Source: Sinorhizobium meliloti 4H41
GTDB lineage: Bacteria > Pseudomonadota > Alphaproteobacteria > Rhizobiales > Rhizobiaceae
Assembly: GCF_000375585.1 (NCBI RefSeq)
Contig: NZ_AQWP01000011.1
Location: forward strand, 142,157-206,156
Reading direction: 5' to 3'
Length of the DNA: 64,000 nt
The notes beneath the pieces were generated by a model. That model was not told where the DNA came from. It saw only the letters and a program-made list of their open reading frames with translations, and searched no databases. This document shows positions 7,891 to 15,294 of this stretch, one piece after another (the stretch's first letter is position 1; the number at the start of each line of letters is the position of its first letter). The translations under genes and the position numbers were made by a program.

Positions 7891-8721
7891 TCAGTGGGCT
7901 GTCCATCCGCCATCGACGGGAATGGCCGCGCCGGTAATCGAAGCGGCCGCGCTGCTGCACAGGAAGACGCTGAGCGCCCCCATCTCCTCGACCGTCGCGA
8001 ACCGCTTGGTCGGCTGGTTCTTTAGGAACACGTCGCGGATAACCGCGTCGCGCGCGATCCCGTGCGACTTTGCCTGGGCATCGATCTGCGCCTCCACCAG
8101 CGGTGTCCAGACATAGCCCGGGCATATTGCATTGGCGGTGATGCCGAATTCCGCGCCTTCCAGCGCCACCACCTTGGTGAGGCCGACGAGCCCATGCTTG
8201 GCGGCCACGTAAGCGGACTTGTAGGCTGAGGCGACGAGACCATGAGCCGAGGCGACATTGATGACGCGCCCGTAACCGCGAGCGCACATCTGTGCGTAGG
8301 TCGCTTGAACGAGATGAAACGCAGCAGAAAGATTGATCCCGAGGATCGCGTCCCATTTCGCCGCCGGAAACTCAGGGATTGGGGCAACATGCTGTATGCC
8401 GGCATTGTTGACGACGATGTCGACCTGCCCGAATCGGGCGCCGGCGCGCTCGACCATCATCCGGATCGCCTCCGGATTCGACATGTCGGCGCTGTCGTAG
8501 GCGATGTCGACGTCGTTCTCCTCCGCCATAGCGGCGCGCTGCCGTTCGATTTCGGCCGGATCGCCAAAGCCGTTGAGCATCACCGCCGCGCCCGCTTTGG
8601 CAAGGGCTTGGGCGATGCCGAGACCAATGCCGCTGGTGGAACCGGTGATGATTGCGCTGCGCCCCTCGAGCGCCCTACGCCCGAACATCGCGCCGATTTC
8701 AGCGTCGGTACTTTTGAGCAT
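7891..8721 (-). CDS. bdhA: 3-hydroxybutyrate dehydrogenase (SDR)
   Basis: The 276-residue short-chain dehydrogenase should oxidise (R)-3-hydroxybutyrate to acetoacetate with NAD+. Motifs visible are the cofactor glycines GSTSGIGLGIA (residues 27-37), NNAG near 108, the catalytic Ser in NVASAHGLVAS, YVAAK with the Tyr and Lys of the active site, and ICPGYVWTPLV. The QHVAPIPEFP and GYVWTPLVEAQ stretches are characteristic of D-beta-hydroxybutyrate dehydrogenases rather than generic SDRs. It carries about 15 extra N-terminal residues; a later ATG at codon 12 could also be used. It heads the bdhA-patatin operon and is divergent from a LysR gene. Confidence 0.9.
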   Translation of the reverse strand: MLKSTDAEIGAMFGRRALEGRSAIITGSTSGIGLGIAQALAKAGAAVMLNGFGDPAEIERQRAAMAEENDVDIAYDSADMSNPEAIRMMVERAGARFGQVDIVVNNAGIQHVAPIPEFPAAKWDAILGINLSAAFHLVQATYAQMCARGYGRVINVASAHGLVASAYKSAYVAAKHGLVGLTKVVALEGAEFGITANAICPGYVWTPLVEAQIDAQAKSHGIARDAVIRDVFLKNQPTKRFATVEEMGALSVFLCSSAAASITGAAIPVDGGWTAH

Positions 8722-8782
8722 GTCCGCGTCTCCTCACGTTTCGGCCGAAGGGGCCCTTACCGGAAGAGAATGGCGCTGTATT

Positions 8783-8798
8783 CATTTCAACTGAAATG
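8783..8798. promoter_or_regulatory. perfect dyad, candidate LysR operator
   Basis: CATTTCA and TGAAATG are perfect inverted arms separated by AC, in the 251-base region between bdhA (minus) and the LysR gene (plus). LysR proteins usually bind such dyads in the divergent intergenic region, so this is the best operator candidate there. No binding is shown. Confidence 0.5.
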
Positions 8799-8972
8799 CC
8801 ACTGTGCTATGAATTCGATAGGTGAATTGCATTGGCAAAGGCAGCGCGCACATACGAAGTTCACCGCCTCGACTTCGACCCGACGCGTTGACCAGGACGC
8901 ATGGTGGGATTGCTATAGCACTTTGAAGGGACCCGATCCGAAGCAAATATGCCGTCGTTCGAGGGGGCAGGT

Positions 8973-9884
8973 ATGGACATTCACCATGTTCGCTATTTCC
9001 TGGCGGTCTGCGAAACACGCAACTTCACGCGCGCCGCCGAGAAATGCAATGTAACGCAGCCGGCATTGAGCCGCGCCATCCAGCAGCTCGAGGACGAGGT
9101 TGGCGGCCTCTTGTTCCGCCGCGAGCGCAACCTCACTCACCTGACCGACCTTGGAAACCTCCTGAGACCTCGTTTCCAGTCGATCCTAGACGAGTTGTCG
9201 GGCGTCCGGCAGGAGGCGTCGCGCTTCCTCTGTCTCGAAGATGCGCATGTGAAGGTCGGCATCATGTGCACGATCGGGCCGCGCCGTTTCACTGGCCTGC
9301 TGTCCGATTTCAACATGCGCCACCGCGGGATCCAGCTTCAGCTTGTCGAGGGTGTGCCCTCTAAGCTTTCTGAACTGCTGGAGGCCGGCGAGATCGATGT
9401 GGCCATCATGGCGAGCAGCGACCGCTTCCCCGAACGTTTCGATATGACCCCGCTATTTCGCGAAAGATTCATGCTCGCCTTTCCTGCCGGTCACCGCCTC
9501 TGTCAATACGATGCGGTTCCCATCACCGCCATCGACGGCGAAATCTATCTCAGGCGGGTGAATTGCGAGTACTGGGATTATCTGACGGACTTGTGCGAGT
9601 CTCAGGGTGTGAAGACCCGGATTTCCTATTCCAGCGAACGTGAGGATTGGATCCAGAACATGGTCGCAGGCGGGCTGGGCATCTGCTTCATCCCCGAATA
9701 CAGCGCAGTCATCCCCGGTCTACAGGTTCGGCCAGTTGCCGATCCGGAGGTCACGCGGGAGGTGTGTCTAGTCACTGTAGCCGGTCGGCGATTCTCCCCT
9801 GCCGTTACAACCTTCGTTGCCTCGGTTAAGTCCTATGGCTGGGCCGCACCGCACTCGGGAATAGATATGCGGCGCATCGCCTGA
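8973..9884 (+). CDS. LysR family transcriptional regulator
   Basis: The 303-residue protein has an N-terminal winged helix-turn-helix (residues 1-60; RYFLAVCETRNFTRAAEKCNVTQPALSRAIQQLE) followed by a periplasmic-binding-like effector domain with the usual two-lobed pattern (HVKVGIMCTIGPRRF, then GEIDVAIMA and FRERFMLAFPAGH). It falls in the group of LysR proteins near HcaR/CynR-type sequences. ATG at 8973 is preceded by GAGGGGGCAG and begins exactly at the conserved MDIHHVRYF; an in-frame ATG eight codons upstream is unlikely. It is divergent from bdhA and followed by the cupin, MFS and DUF302 genes, which are its likely targets. The effector is unknown. Confidence 0.93.
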   Translation: MDIHHVRYFLAVCETRNFTRAAEKCNVTQPALSRAIQQLEDEVGGLLFRRERNLTHLTDLGNLLRPRFQSILDELSGVRQEASRFLCLEDAHVKVGIMCTIGPRRFTGLLSDFNMRHRGIQLQLVEGVPSKLSELLEAGEIDVAIMASSDRFPERFDMTPLFRERFMLAFPAGHRLCQYDAVPITAIDGEIYLRRVNCEYWDYLTDLCESQGVKTRISYSSEREDWIQNMVAGGLGICFIPEYSAVIPGLQVRPVADPEVTREVCLVTVAGRRFSPAVTTFVASVKSYGWAAPHSGIDMRRIA

Positions 9885-10037
9885 TTGCTGCCTCAAACCG
9901 CTGCCACGCCTCTGCTCTCCCGCAATAGCTTTGAGGTATGGAATTCAAAAACAGGCGGCATTTCTTTGCCGGCGAAATCTCACGCAATCTCCTTGTGCCG
10001 CCGGTATTTTCCGGTGTTACCACGAAGGAGACCCGAC

Positions 10038-10529
10038 ATGCCTCAGAAGTTCACTGAGGGCCGCCTGCCGCTGGCCCTTGCAACGCTCGGCCTTTTTGCC
10101 TCCACCTTCGCAACCGTGCCTGCTCTTGCCGGCGAATGCCCGGCCGATCAGGTAGCGGCGGGCGCCATGGCGCCCGGCGAAACCGCACCGGACGGCGTCA
10201 CCGATGACGTCCTCGCCTCGATCGATCTCTCCTCCAAGGGCGGCAACTGGAAAGGAAGTGCGCTGCGTTTTCGAAAACTCGTCGTCCAGCCGGGCGGCGT
10301 CGTACCGTGGCATTCGCATGAGGCCCGCCCCGCCAATATCCTGATTGTCGAAGGGTCGATCACCGAATATAGCAGCACGTGTAAGGTTCCGATCGAGCAT
10401 AAGGCGGGCGAAGTCACCGCCGAATTCGGCGAACTGGCCCATTGGTGGAAGAACAACGGCTCCCTTCCGGCCGTGCTCTACTCGGCCGATATCCTGCCGC
10501 CGATGTCGAAGGACGACCACGCCATGTGA
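10038..10529 (+). CDS. exported cupin-domain protein
   Basis: The 163-residue protein has a Sec signal (residues 1-32, ending ALAG) and a single cupin barrel. The metal-ligand motif one is PGGVVPWHSHEARPANILIVEG (two His and a Glu-like position), followed by a second half around HKAGEVTAEFGELAHWWKN with another His. Catalysis is not predictable from this. ATG at 10038 follows AAGGAG by nine bases. The gene lies 153 bases after the LysR gene and 82 bases before the MFS gene, in the same direction. Confidence 0.87.
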   Translation: MPQKFTEGRLPLALATLGLFASTFATVPALAGECPADQVAAGAMAPGETAPDGVTDDVLASIDLSSKGGNWKGSALRFRKLVVQPGGVVPWHSHEARPANILIVEGSITEYSSTCKVPIEHKAGEVTAEFGELAHWWKNNGSLPAVLYSADILPPMSKDDHAM

Positions 10530-10611
10530 GCCGCAAGGCGAAGACACCCCAACCATTGTGGACGTTTCCGGCCGCCGGCGGGAAACGTCGACGTTTTAAG
10601 GAGGATAAGCG

Positions 10612-11871
10612 ATGGCGAATCTCGCTCGCGGCTCGCTGACGGCGTCCGTATCTGTTGCAAAACCGGCGGCCGACCGGTGGCGTTTCGGCATCATTGCACT
10701 CATCGCATTCCTGACACTAGTCGACCTCTTCGCTGCCCAGGCAATCCTGCCGTCGCTGCAGCAAGAGTTCGGGGTCAGCCGCGCTACAATGGGGCTCGCG
10801 GTCAACGCCAGCACCTTCGGCATGGCGGCCGCTGGCCTTGCCGTCGGCATCTTCGGGCGCAACCTGGATCGGCGAAACGGCATCTGGGTCAGTCTCGCAC
10901 TGCTTGCGGTACCGACCGTGCTCCTCTCGACGACCCGGGATATCGTGATCTTCACTAGCCTAAGAATAGCGCAGGGCCTGTGTATGGCGACCGCTTTCAC
11001 GCTCACCATGGCCTACCTTGCGGAACATTTCCCGGCCGAGCGGGCAACGGGCGCGCTTGCGGCCTATGTCACCGGCAATGTCGCGAGCAACCTCTTCGGC
11101 CGCACTCTCTCGGCAGCCGTTGCCGATCTCGGAGGATTGTCCATCAACTTCCAGACGTTCGCGATACTCAATCTGGCGGGCGCGGCCCTCGTCTGGACCA
11201 CCTTGAAGCGGACGGAGCGCATGATGCCGGACCGGCACAGGCGAAGCAGGAAGGGGGGCTGGCGCCCAGTATTCGGTAATCGGCGCCTGCAGAGCCTCTT
11301 CGCCATCGGCTTCCTGGTCCTCTTCGTTTTCATAGGAACATACACCTATGTCAACTTCCGGCTCGTGGAGCTTGGGCTATCGCCGATGCAGCTCGGTCTC
11401 GTCTATTTCGTTTTCCTGCCATCGTTATTCACGACGCCGCTCGGCGGGTATATCTCGCGTCGTCTCGGCGCCGGCCCCGGCATTGTTCTAACGCTCTTTT
11501 GCGCTGCGCTTGGCCTCATCGCCCTTCTGAGCAGCAACCTCGCCGTGGTGCTTGCGGGCCTCGCCATGGTCGCGGTCGGCACCTTTCTCGCTCAAGCGCT
11601 TGCAACCAGCCAGATCGGCCGCTTTGCCGAAACGGAAAAGGCGACAGCAAGCGGCGCCTACCTCGCCTCCTATTATACTGGCGGGCTCTCCGGCAGTCTG
11701 GTGATCGGCCAGATCTATGATCATTTCGGCTGGAGCAATTCGGTCCTAACACTCGTGGCAATGATGGTGCTTGCCATGCTCTTTACCGTGCCGCTGCGCG
11801 CAATGAGGTCCAGTTATCGAAACGGACAAGAGACGGCATTATCCATTCGCAACGGCGAGCCGCATCCTTGA
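10612..11871 (+). CDS. MFS transporter (YnfM-type)
   Basis: The 419-residue integral membrane protein has twelve hydrophobic segments. Features typical of the YnfM/arabinose-efflux-like MFS group are LVDLFAAQAILPSLQQEFGVS in helix one, FGRNLDRRNGIW as the loop 2-3 motif, and a symmetrical second half starting after the basic central loop (RHRRSRKGG). ATG at 10612 is preceded by AAGGAGGATAAGCG, a strong ribosome binding site. The neighbours upstream and downstream are small exported proteins, so it could move a small organic substrate connected with them; the substrate cannot be deduced. Confidence 0.93.
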   Translation: MANLARGSLTASVSVAKPAADRWRFGIIALIAFLTLVDLFAAQAILPSLQQEFGVSRATMGLAVNASTFGMAAAGLAVGIFGRNLDRRNGIWVSLALLAVPTVLLSTTRDIVIFTSLRIAQGLCMATAFTLTMAYLAEHFPAERATGALAAYVTGNVASNLFGRTLSAAVADLGGLSINFQTFAILNLAGAALVWTTLKRTERMMPDRHRRSRKGGWRPVFGNRRLQSLFAIGFLVLFVFIGTYTYVNFRLVELGLSPMQLGLVYFVFLPSLFTTPLGGYISRRLGAGPGIVLTLFCAALGLIALLSSNLAVVLAGLAMVAVGTFLAQALATSQIGRFAETEKATASGAYLASYYTGGLSGSLVIGQIYDHFGWSNSVLTLVAMMVLAMLFTVPLRAMRSSYRNGQETALSIRNGEPHP

Positions 11872-11907
11872 ATGAGCCCATCGGGGGCTAGAGAGAGGAG
11901 TTCTGAA

Positions 11908-12378
11908 ATGATGAAGGTCAGCAATGCGAGACTGTCGGCCGCATTGATCACCGCAACGGCGGTATTGGCCCAAGTTTCGACGGCAGAGGCCGCAGAAAGA
12001 GACGGCGTCGTCACGGTCAAGAGCCGCTACTCGGTCAGCGAGACAGTGAACCGCATCAAGCACAGCGTTGCGGATAAGAGGATCACCCTTTTCGGCGATA
12101 TCGATCAGGCCAAGCTCGGCAATGCCGCCGGCAGCAAGGTGTTTCCGTCGCGCCTGGTGGTGTTTGGCAATCCGGCGCTCGGCACGACTTTCATCACCGC
12201 CAATCCCCTCGCGGGACTCGACTGGCCAGTTCGGGTTCTAATCTATCAGGCGAAAGACGGATCCGTCTACGCCGCCTTCGGCTGGATCGCAAAACGCCAT
12301 CAAATTTCGAGCCGAGATCGTGAATTCGCCATGACATCGCAGGTGATCGAATCGGTCACAGCACTGATCAAAGAATGA
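11908..12378 (+). CDS. exported DUF302 protein
   Basis: The 156-residue protein has a signal peptide (residues 1-28, cleavage after AEA) and a DUF302 domain: SVSETVNRIKHSVADKRITLFGDIDQAKLG, then the PSRLVVFGNPALGT segment and a C-terminal PVRVLIYQAKDGSVYAAF strand. DUF302 proteins are small periplasmic or cytoplasmic proteins of unknown biochemical role, often linked to redox or metal genes. ATG ATG occurs at 11908; GAGAGGAG lies ten bases upstream. It begins 36 bases after the MFS stop and is probably the last gene of the cupin-MFS operon. Confidence 0.88.
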   Translation: MMKVSNARLSAALITATAVLAQVSTAEAAERDGVVTVKSRYSVSETVNRIKHSVADKRITLFGDIDQAKLGNAAGSKVFPSRLVVFGNPALGTTFITANPLAGLDWPVRVLIYQAKDGSVYAAFGWIAKRHQISSRDREFAMTSQVIESVTALIKE

Positions 12379-12673
12379 GCCGCGTACCGCAGCGCTCGTC
12401 CTCGTCTCCATTTCCGGGGCGGTGGCGAGCGCATCGGCCCTTCACCACCCATAGGCTTGCGAGCGCTTAGTGACCCGAGTGCCCGGACATTAAGTGTTCG
12501 CCTTGAAAGGAACCGTACCCAATTCCCGCTCACATCGAAAACGAACGCGTGACAGGTTCTTCGCAAATCACGATTTCTCGTGCAAACGATAAGACTTGGG
12601 CTTTTCGCGTGATGAGAACTACCTTCGCGGCGAGCCGTGGCATTTCCATAAGCCTCACACGACCTCTTGAAGA
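12379..12673. other. intergenic region before mqsRA
   Basis: This 295-base stretch has no convincing gene. Imperfect inverted copies of AGCGCTCG (near 12391 and 12458) are about 60 bases apart and could terminate transcription of the DUF302 operon, but there is no T run. The last 100 bases should hold the mqsRA promoter; I do not recognise clear -35/-10 boxes. Confidence 0.4.
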
Positions 12674-12690
12674 GCCACCATTAAGGTGGC
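12674..12690. promoter_or_regulatory. palindrome at the mqsRA start, candidate MqsA operator
   Basis: GCCACC and GGTGGC are perfect inverted arms around ATTAA, 11 bases before the ATG of mqsR. MqsA of E. coli autoregulates by binding a short palindrome of similar layout (AACCT, three bases, AGGTT). Autoregulation here is inferred. Confidence 0.5.
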
Positions 12691-12700
12691 ATATCGGGCC

Positions 12701-13441
12701 ATGGAGAAATTGCGCCCGACCTACGATCTCGAGGCAATCAAGGCAACGCTCGGATCGGTCGAAACGCTAGCGATGACCTCGACCGCGCCACGAGATGCCA
12801 CAGCATTGGGATTCGACCGGGCGGGTGTTGTGGAAACAATCGCCGGGATCGAGCGGCGGATGTTTTATAAGTCGATGACGACTTTTGCGGATCGTCGCGT
12901 TTGGCAGGACGTTTATCATGTGCCAGCGCGCGGAATGGTTCTCTACGTGAAGTTCCAGGCGGACGTCATCACCGAATTCGTGGGTCATGTCTTTCAAGGA
13001 GAAATGAGTATGGCGGTATTGACAAGGGATCTGCCCGACACGATGGTCTCCCCCGAGACCGGCGAGACGCTACGCCGGGGGGTGCGCCCCTTCGTGGTTA
13101 CCTATAAGGGGAAGAGTAAAACCATCGAACTTTCGGGATACTATCCGGAAAACGGTGACGAAGGCATTCATGTGGGTAACGACATGGCCGCTAGCGACGC
13201 GGCCCTGAGGGCGTTGAAGGAGGAGGTCGAAGGCATTCCCTCGCCTGCCACCATAAAAAGAGTACGCAAGAAACTGAAACTGTCTCAGCGTGAGGCTGGC
13301 GGCCTGCTCAAGGTTGGGGAAAATGCCTTCGACAAGTACGAGCGGGGGTTGGTCGAGCCAAGCGGCCCAACCAGCCAATTGCTGCGTCTACTCGATCACC
13401 ATCCCGAGTTGATCGAGGAACTCCGTCAAGGTGCAGCCTAG
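12701..13441 (+). CDS. mqsR/mqsA: MqsR-MqsA toxin and antitoxin fused in one reading frame
   Basis: Residues 1-100 match MqsR, a ribosome-independent mRNA interferase: AMEKLRPTYDL start, FYKSMTTFADRRVWQDVY with the active-site Lys and Gln, and LYVKF with the Tyr. The C-terminal SFKEK motif of MqsR, with its Lys, is replaced by VFQGE, and the frame runs without a stop into MqsA. Residues 104-246 match MqsA: an N-terminal domain (SPETGETLRRGVRPF) that lacks the zinc Cys pairs of E. coli MqsA, and a C-terminal HTH (LKLSQREAGGLLKVGENAFDKYERG). A ribosome binding site inside the frame could also start MqsA separately at 13010. A GTG five codons upstream is an alternative start. Normally the two genes are separate. 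Confidence 0.87.
   Translation: MEKLRPTYDLEAIKATLGSVETLAMTSTAPRDATALGFDRAGVVETIAGIERRMFYKSMTTFADRRVWQDVYHVPARGMVLYVKFQADVITEFVGHVFQGEMSMAVLTRDLPDTMVSPETGETLRRGVRPFVVTYKGKSKTIELSGYYPENGDEGIHVGNDMAASDAALRALKEEVEGIPSPATIKRVRKKLKLSQREAGGLLKVGENAFDKYERGLVEPSGPTSQLLRLLDHHPELIEELRQGAA
12996..13001 (+). promoter_or_regulatory. internal ribosome binding site for separate MqsA
   Basis: AAGGAG lies eight bases before an in-frame ATG (13010) that begins MAVLTRDLP, the expected MqsA N-terminus. It suggests that free antitoxin is still made in addition to the fusion. Confidence 0.5.
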
Positions 13442-13471
13442 TCGCTCATGATGCCGGCGTGCAGAGACGCG

Positions 13472-13494
13472 GTTCCCGGTGATACATTACGATT
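13472..13494 (+). repeat. short dispersed element, copy 1
   Basis: GTTCC, four bases, GATACATTA then CGATT. It is a slightly shortened copy of the 25-base element also found at 26842, 39273 and 63818, located 31 bases after mqsA. Confidence 0.45.
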
Positions 13495-13747
13495 TTAGAA
13501 GCACGTAACGGGAACGTTTTGGCTGTTCGATGAGACCGCTTTGCGCTGATAAGCAACTTCGCCAATGGGGACGACATTTCGAGGGCTTCGGGTCGGGATC
13601 CGGCTCCTGAGAGCCCATGAATTAAGCCTGACGATATGCGCCGAGCTCACTTCCCCCCATAGCCAGATTCGCGAACGCGAACGGTACCGCAGTATTATGC
13701 CCTTGTAGCCTCCAATAGTGGGCGCCAACACCAATGCGTCGCCGAAT

Positions 13748-13772
13748 GGAACCGACCCTCCCGCGGAGCGTT
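13748..13772 (+). promoter_or_regulatory. RpoE2/EcfG-type promoter
   Basis: GGAAC (13748-13752), 16 bases, CGTT (13769-13772) is a full match to the rhizobial general-stress sigma factor consensus. It lies 80 bases upstream of the 27-residue membrane peptide gene. Confidence 0.65.
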
Positions 13773-13852
13773 CCCACTTGTCCGAGTACAATCAAGAACC
13801 CACCGCGCGAAGCGATGGAGACGACTGGGGTACGCTACTTCAGGAGGCTCAG

Positions 13853-13936
13853 ATGGATATCACCACGCTTTTAGTTATCGTCCTCATTATTCTTCTGTTA
13901 GGTGGCGGCTGGTACGGCCGAGGACGCTGGTACTAG
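13853..13936 (+). CDS. 27-residue single-span membrane peptide
   Basis: The ORF encodes MDITTLLVIVLIILLLGGGW followed by YGRGRWY, a single hydrophobic helix with a short Gly/Arg/Tyr/Trp tail. Small peptides with this layout are common in rhizobia, loosely like DUF3309 proteins, and have no known function. ATG is preceded by CAGGAGGCTCAG, a strong ribosome binding site, and the gene lies behind a consensus RpoE2 promoter, so it is likely a general-stress membrane peptide. It is easily missed by gene finders because of its length. Confidence 0.75.
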   Translation: MDITTLLVIVLIILLLGGGWYGRGRWY

Positions 13937-14470
13937 CAATCCCTGATGCGCTCGGCCCTCGAACCGCTCGGCGTAGCAGTTTGTCTCGGAGAGCCGCCGA
14001 CGTACGGCAAGGCCTTATTGTGCCTGTACCAAGCCGAGGAGAAACCGGCGCATCTCCACTTGGCGTTCAGGGCCGGAATCGCCAGCAAGCCCAAGCTCTC
14101 TGTTCGCGCAGCTCTGGAGGGGGGTGGCAGAGACAACGGTGCTCCCGGTCTGCGCGCCCACTACCACGCGAGCTACCATGCAGTTTCATCATTGGTTCGG
14201 ACGGCACAATCTCGAAGCGGTTTGCCACGAACCTGGGGCCTAGCCTTCCGTCGCGGGGATGTCGGCGAGCAGGCCAACTTGCGCCCTGGCCCTGTCATGC
14301 GTCAAAGACCATGCCGTGTCCGCCACTGCGACCATTAGTACAATTTGATTATTCGCATACACCGTATGACGTATATTTTGTCGATAACGAATAGATTTGC
14401 TTCAACGTGGTGCTAGATATATTTTCACAAACCTATTATGCTATCACGCATTATGAGTTGGGGGTGGACG
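13937..14470. other. intergenic region without a supported gene
   Basis: The first 400 bases are GC-rich with open frames on the plus strand, but none has a ribosome binding site or a protein-like composition. From about 14340 the sequence becomes AT-rich (TTGATTATTCGCATACACC and following), which probably marks the promoter region of the gene at 14471. Confidence 0.4.
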
Positions 14471-15265
14471 ATGAGCGATCCCTTTGACCCTTACAATCCC
14501 TTGACCGGTCTCGGACAAACCAGCTGGGGCAGTCTCATACGCAGTCAGAACGAATTGTCCGAGCGGATGCGTGAGAGCAACCGCCAGTCAGCGGAACTCG
14601 TCGAAAAATTGCAAAGACGAAACGGCACGGCGGTCGCGACGTATACGCCGTCGCGGCTGCTTACGGCGGAAGAAAAGGCCGAACTCAGACGGCGGCAATC
14701 GAACGTAGCAATTATCAACAAGCGCGCCCCTTTGCTGCAACGCCTTTCAGGTAAGGTCGTCTCTTACCTTGACGTCAACGGCGGCCTCGTTGTGAACTCA
14801 ACCGGGGATCTCGCTGCCGGTGACGTGGTGCCCCGACGCCAACATCTGCGCAGGCTGCAGAAAGCATACGGCGAACTTTGGGAAAAGCTGCTCGAGGAGA
14901 ATCTTGCAAAAAAAGATATCGATGAAACCGCGGCTGATCTTTGGCGCGACGCGACCGAACGCCTCGCTCTTCTGAAGCGAGGTTACTTCATGTCTCCGAT
15001 CGACAGCAAAGGCTCTCAGAGTTGCGTCGCCCTCTATGGAATTAAGAAGACGCTTTTCGGCAAAAAGACTGTGAAGAACAAGTTCTGGAAGGTCGGCATC
15101 AGAGACTACGACCGGCGCCTGAGACTCTTCATTGATCGCGTCTTCAGCGGCCAGAGCAGGTTTTCAAGGTTTCAATACGGTGACGCCGCTTTGGCGTCCT
15201 CAGCAGCTCAGAACGCATTTCTCTTTTTCCTACGGGCGCCGTCGAGACTCGGTAAAGACGGTTAA
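14471..15265 (+). CDS. hypothetical protein, first gene of the exported-protein cluster
   Basis: The 264-residue protein is not recognised. The first 60 residues are polar with a predicted helix rich in Glu, Arg and Gln (RSQNELSERMRESNRQSAELVEKLQRR), likely a coiled coil. The middle contains LRRRQSNVAIINKRAPLLQRLSG and a basic stretch, KKTLFGKKTVKNKFWKVG. There is no signal peptide or membrane helix, so unlike its neighbours it seems cytoplasmic. ATG at 14471 follows GGGGGTGGACG; ATGs at 14438 and 14453 are also in frame. It precedes the Sel1 gene by 29 bases. It could be a regulator or adaptor, but this is a guess. Confidence 0.75.
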   Translation: MSDPFDPYNPLTGLGQTSWGSLIRSQNELSERMRESNRQSAELVEKLQRRNGTAVATYTPSRLLTAEEKAELRRRQSNVAIINKRAPLLQRLSGKVVSYLDVNGGLVVNSTGDLAAGDVVPRRQHLRRLQKAYGELWEKLLEENLAKKDIDETAADLWRDATERLALLKRGYFMSPIDSKGSQSCVALYGIKKTLFGKKTVKNKFWKVGIRDYDRRLRLFIDRVFSGQSRFSRFQYGDAALASSAAQNAFLFFLRAPSRLGKDG

Positions 15266-15294
15266 GGCGGGATTCCGGCTGGAGGGTAGATGTC

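Noticed and set aside
13946..14394. Two overlapping plus-strand ORFs of 130 and 137 codons
   Set aside because: No ribosome binding site, no known motif, and they overlap each other in different frames.
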